64,000 bases of DNA from Pseudomonas sp. KU43P (GTDB lineage Bacteria > Pseudomonadota > Gammaproteobacteria > Pseudomonadales > Pseudomonadaceae), in assembly GCF_033095865.1 (NCBI RefSeq), contig NZ_AP019365.1, positions 2,949,501-3,013,500 of the forward strand. The letters are read 5' to 3'. The notes below the pieces were generated by a model. The model did no database searches. It worked only from the letters and a program-made list of their open reading frames with translations, and was not told the origin of the DNA. Below, piece after piece: positions 61,456 to 64,000 of the stretch. Every line of letters begins with the position of its first letter. The first letter of the stretch is position 1. The position numbers were made by a program, and so were the translations under genes.

Positions 61456-62202
61456 ATGAAGACTTCATTCTGGCTCGCCGCCATTTGCCTGGCTGCCAGC
61501 CTGCCCACCCAGGCACAGACGTTCAAACCCATCGAGCTGAAGGATCAGGAACTGGCAGACCTGCGCGGTCGCTATGTGCTGCCTGGGCGCATCGTCAGTT
61601 TCGGGGTGGTGATGACCAGCACCTGGCAGAACGCCAATGGTGAAGTGATCGGCGCCACCTCGACGATGCAGATCCAGCATTCGACCCTGCAGCCACAGTT
61701 CTATGTCTCGATGATCAATCAGAAAGGCACCGGCACCTCGCAGTCCCGAGGCCCGGGCACCGGTACCGTCACAGGCGGCAGCGGCCTCAACACCACCGAG
61801 GGCGTGACCCAGGTGGTACGTGCCGCCGGTGATTACAACTCGGCCTACAACAACGTGGGGATCAATGTCACCAAGGGCAACGCGGCGCCTGCCACGCAGA
61901 CGCAAGGCCGCCCCCTGGCCGCCGGCGAGACGCTGGTCGGTGCCAACGGCGCAGGGTCCTTGAGCGTTTCCGCCAATGGCACCGGTGTACAGCTCGGCAT
62001 CGTCGCCAGCAACAACCAGGGCGCTACCCTGCAGCGTCTGGGCCAGGGCGGGCTGATGCAGAACACTACCCTGCTCGGCGCCGGCAATCAGGTGCGCAAC
62101 CTGACGGAGCTGAATGTCGTGCTGCGCGACAGCCCTGCCACGGCTGGGCCGATGAATGCAAACCTCGACCAGCTCAAAGGTCTTCGCAACGGCGGATACT
62201 GA
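61456..62202 (+). CDS. fapE: Fap biogenesis protein FapE
   Basis: A 248-residue exported protein (signal MKTSFWLAAICLAASLPTQA). Conserved points include LKDQELADLRGRYVLPGRIV near the mature start and SAYNNVGINVTKGNAAP, which echoes the Fap repeat. FapE is a minor extracellular component in characterised systems. ATG at 61456 follows a GGGAG ribosome site; 61423 is an alternative that overlaps the fapD stop. Confidence 0.9.
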   Translation: MKTSFWLAAICLAASLPTQAQTFKPIELKDQELADLRGRYVLPGRIVSFGVVMTSTWQNANGEVIGATSTMQIQHSTLQPQFYVSMINQKGTGTSQSRGPGTGTVTGGSGLNTTEGVTQVVRAAGDYNSAYNNVGINVTKGNAAPATQTQGRPLAAGETLVGANGAGSLSVSANGTGVQLGIVASNNQGATLQRLGQGGLMQNTTLLGAGNQVRNLTELNVVLRDSPATAGPMNANLDQLKGLRNGGY

Positions 62203-62250
62203 TCTACGCTCAGTCTCATCGAACAAGTAGTCAGAAGGGACGGCTAATCC

Positions 62251-63531
62251 ATGCATCGTTTGTTGACGTTGAGAGCTATCGTTTGTTTGAGTACCTTGGC
62301 CCCGGCCACTTTGCTTCAAGCAGCAACCGACCCACAGGTCGAAGCACTGAAACAAGAACTGATCGCGTTGAAACAACGCTACGAAGCTCAACAGAATGCA
62401 TTGATGGTGCTGGAACAACGCCTTCGCCAGGTCGAGGAAGCACCGGCGACACCTGCGCCCAAGCGCTTGACCAAGTCGCCGGCCGAGGGGGTAAAAGGCG
62501 CGCAGACCGTGGCAGCTGGGGCTCCGGGCACCACCGGCAGCTCTTACGGGGAGTCTTTGAGAGACGACTCGGAGCCGGCGCAGAGCGTGTCGAACCTGTA
62601 TGACGAAGCCAGTGGCTTCTTTGGCGGCGGCAAGTTCAGCGTCGAAACCGGGTTGACCTATACCCACTACGACACCCGTGCCCTGACCCTCAACGGTTTC
62701 CTGGCACTCGACTCGATTTTCCTTGGCAATATCAACATCGACCGAATCAAGGCCGACAACTGGACGCTGGACCTGACAGCCCGCTACAACGTCGACCAGC
62801 GCTGGCAGTTCGACATAAACGTACCCATTGTCTATCGTGAGTCGACTTACTCGTCCGGGGGCGCAGGCGGTGCCGCCGGGGTCAGTTCCGATGGCACCGT
62901 TACTCGCGACCCGATGATCGGCGATGTCAACGTCGGCGTGGCCTACAAGTTCATCGATGAGTCGGAAAACTGGCCAGACGCCGTCGCCACCCTCCGGGTC
63001 AAGGCGCCGACTGGCAAAGACCCCTACGGCATCAAGCTCATCCAGGACCCTGGCAACGATAACCTGGCAGTCCCGGAAGACCTGCCGACCGGCAACGGTG
63101 TATGGTCCATCACCCCGGGCATCTCGCTGGTCAAGACCTTCGACCCCGCGGTCCTGTTCGGCAGCCTGTCGTACACCTACAACATGCAAGACTCGTTCAG
63201 CGATATCAGCCCCACGGTCAACACCAAGGTGCCGGGCGATGTGAAGCTCGGCGATTCCTGGCAGATCGGCGGCGGTATCGCGTTCGCTCTGAACGAGAAG
63301 ATGAGCATGTCGTTCTCGGTCACCGACCAGTTTTCCCGCAAGAGCAAGATCAAGCCTGATGGCGGCGACTGGCAGTCGATCACCAACAGCGACTACAACG
63401 CGGCCAACTTCAACGTCGGCCTGACCTTCGCCGCCAGCAACAACCTCACCATCGTTCCCAACCTTGCGATCGGACTTACCGACGATTCACCGGATTTCTC
63501 CTTCAGCCTGAAGTTCCCGTACTACTTCTGA
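62251..63531 (+). CDS. fapF: Amyloid secretion porin FapF
   Basis: A 426-residue outer-membrane protein: signal peptide to about LLQAA, then a heptad coiled coil ([20 protein letters not shown], residues about 30-68), a Gly/Ala linker, and a C-terminal beta-barrel (from about residue 120; ending FSLKFPYYF). FapF is a trimeric 12-stranded porin whose coiled coil and helical plug gate Fap subunit export. Last gene of the operon. Confidence 0.94.
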   Translation: MHRLLTLRAIVCLSTLAPATLLQAATDPQVEALKQELIALKQRYEAQQNALMVLEQRLRQVEEAPATPAPKRLTKSPAEGVKGAQTVAAGAPGTTGSSYGESLRDDSEPAQSVSNLYDEASGFFGGGKFSVETGLTYTHYDTRALTLNGFLALDSIFLGNINIDRIKADNWTLDLTARYNVDQRWQFDINVPIVYRESTYSSGGAGGAAGVSSDGTVTRDPMIGDVNVGVAYKFIDESENWPDAVATLRVKAPTGKDPYGIKLIQDPGNDNLAVPEDLPTGNGVWSITPGISLVKTFDPAVLFGSLSYTYNMQDSFSDISPTVNTKVPGDVKLGDSWQIGGGIAFALNEKMSMSFSVTDQFSRKSKIKPDGGDWQSITNSDYNAANFNVGLTFAASNNLTIVPNLAIGLTDDSPDFSFSLKFPYYF

Positions 63532-63546
63532 CTCGCCTTGCCGCTA

Positions 63547-63572
63547 CCTGGCCCACAGTGGGGCCGGGTTTT
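63547..63572 (+). terminator. fap operon terminator
   Basis: CCTGGCCC-acagtg-GGGCCGGG (one T-G pair) followed by TTTT, 15 nt after the fapF stop. Confidence 0.7.
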
Positions 63573-63669
63573 GGTAACCAACCTTGTAGCCGCCGGCTTT
63601 CCAGGCACCGGGCTGTTATCATCGTGCACAGCGATATGACAATCTGAAGTCAATTTAAGGAAAGCTTTC

Positions 63670-64000
63670 GTGAAGAACCTGCTTGGCCACCCGCACTCCC
63701 GGCTCGTCGTTCTGGCGACCCTGGTGCTGGTGATTCCACTGAACACGCGCGCCTTGCTGGGCTGGTCCAATCCGCTCGGATACGTGTCGGACCTGGCCCT
63801 TGGCAGCCTGCTCGTGTGCCTGCTCCACCGTCGACCCTGGTGGCTGGCCCTGCCTGTGCTGGTGGCCTGGGCGGCGTTGTGGGTGGCCTCGGCAGAGCTG
63901 GTCAGCGCTGTCGGGAGGCTACCGAACAGTGGTGACCTGGGGTACCTGATCGACCCGCAGTTCATGGAAAACTCCACCGGCGGTGGTCTCGCCCACGCCT
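63670..64000 (+). CDS. Membrane protein, C-terminus off the window (possibly sulfatase/phosphotransferase family)
   Basis: The first 110 codons of a gene starting with GTG at 63670 after an AAGGAA ribosome site. Hydrophobic segments are LVVLATLVLVIPLNTRALL, YVSDLALGSLLVCLL and WLALPVLVAWAALWVA, followed by a periplasmic-like stretch with LIDPQFMENSTGGG. This N-terminal layout recalls LTA-synthase/sulfatase-type membrane enzymes, but the catalytic part lies outside, so the assignment is tentative. Confidence 0.6.
   Translation, partial: MKNLLGHPHSRLVVLATLVLVIPLNTRALLGWSNPLGYVSDLALGSLLVCLLHRRPWWLALPVLVAWAALWVASAELVSAVGRLPNSGDLGYLIDPQFMENSTGGGLAHA

Overview
The window is a high-GC chromosomal segment of a fluorescent Pseudomonas, most likely of the P. 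putida group. This rests on the complete ben/cat benzoate-catechol genes with an OprD-type BenF porin, a functional-amyloid (fap) operon, AzoR/UppP/PnuC genes in a familiar order, and repeated REP palindromes built on GCCGGCAAGCCGGCTCCCAC. No rRNA, tRNA, CRISPR array or intact insertion sequence was seen. All assignments are by eye from sequence motifs; no database search was run.

Layout. (1) 1-10283: a compact, apparently uncharacterised biosynthetic locus. A leftward operon of at least seven tightly coupled genes encodes a PaaK-like adenylate-forming ligase, a long prenyltransferase/squalene-oxidase-repeat protein, a tautomerase-fold protein, an acyl carrier protein, a second very short adenylate-forming enzyme, an amidase-signature hydrolase and an asparagine-synthetase-type amidotransferase cut by the window edge. 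Divergent to it are a class II DAHP synthase and an MFS exporter, as in clusters that make chorismate-derived metabolites. (2) 10296-14137: glycerate kinase, CdaR regulator and an ACS-family transporter, a sugar-diacid/glycerate module. (3) 14313-19370: Rieske-flavoprotein reductase, aldo/keto reductase, a broken and an intact cold-shock gene, TraX and a YdjM-like membrane protein. (4) 19551-29786: leftward benABCDK-catBCA-benEF, an interleaved ben/cat operon with two consensus BenR/XylS half-sites at the benA promoter but no benR or catR nearby. (5) 29979-31491: a class I DAHP synthase behind an aromatic-rich leader peptide plus intrinsic terminator (attenuator), and a second Tyr-rich leader ORF. 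(6) 31573-37544: PpiC, a YejABE-type ABC importer without a linked ATPase and with a REP pair at the 5' end of yejA, 3-hydroxybutyrate dehydrogenase, ecotin and a second PpiC. (7) 37554-44771: LysE-type exporters, an AraC regulator, a PPP phosphatase, Ogt and small lipoproteins. (8) 42066-46228: polysaccharide-type genes and a tyrosine-integrase remnant, probably a decayed island. (9) 46249-57820: an ABC-F ATPase, MFS, hydrolase, AzoR, LysR, UppP, a Cache chemoreceptor, two mutually truncated halovibrin-like paralogues, and PnuC-NadR. (10) 58117-63531: fapABCDEF, followed by an incomplete membrane protein.

Functional links. ben/cat converts benzoate to catechol and through cis,cis-muconate to muconolactone, with its own porin and two permeases. 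Two DAHP synthases feed the shikimate pathway: one is tied to the biosynthetic cluster, the other appears controlled by aromatic amino-acid supply. FapD, FapE and FapF would process and secrete FapB and FapC amyloid subunits, with FapA in the periplasm. The most novel parts are the left-edge cluster, the double leader of the DAHP synthase gene, and the deletion scar between the two halovibrin-like genes.
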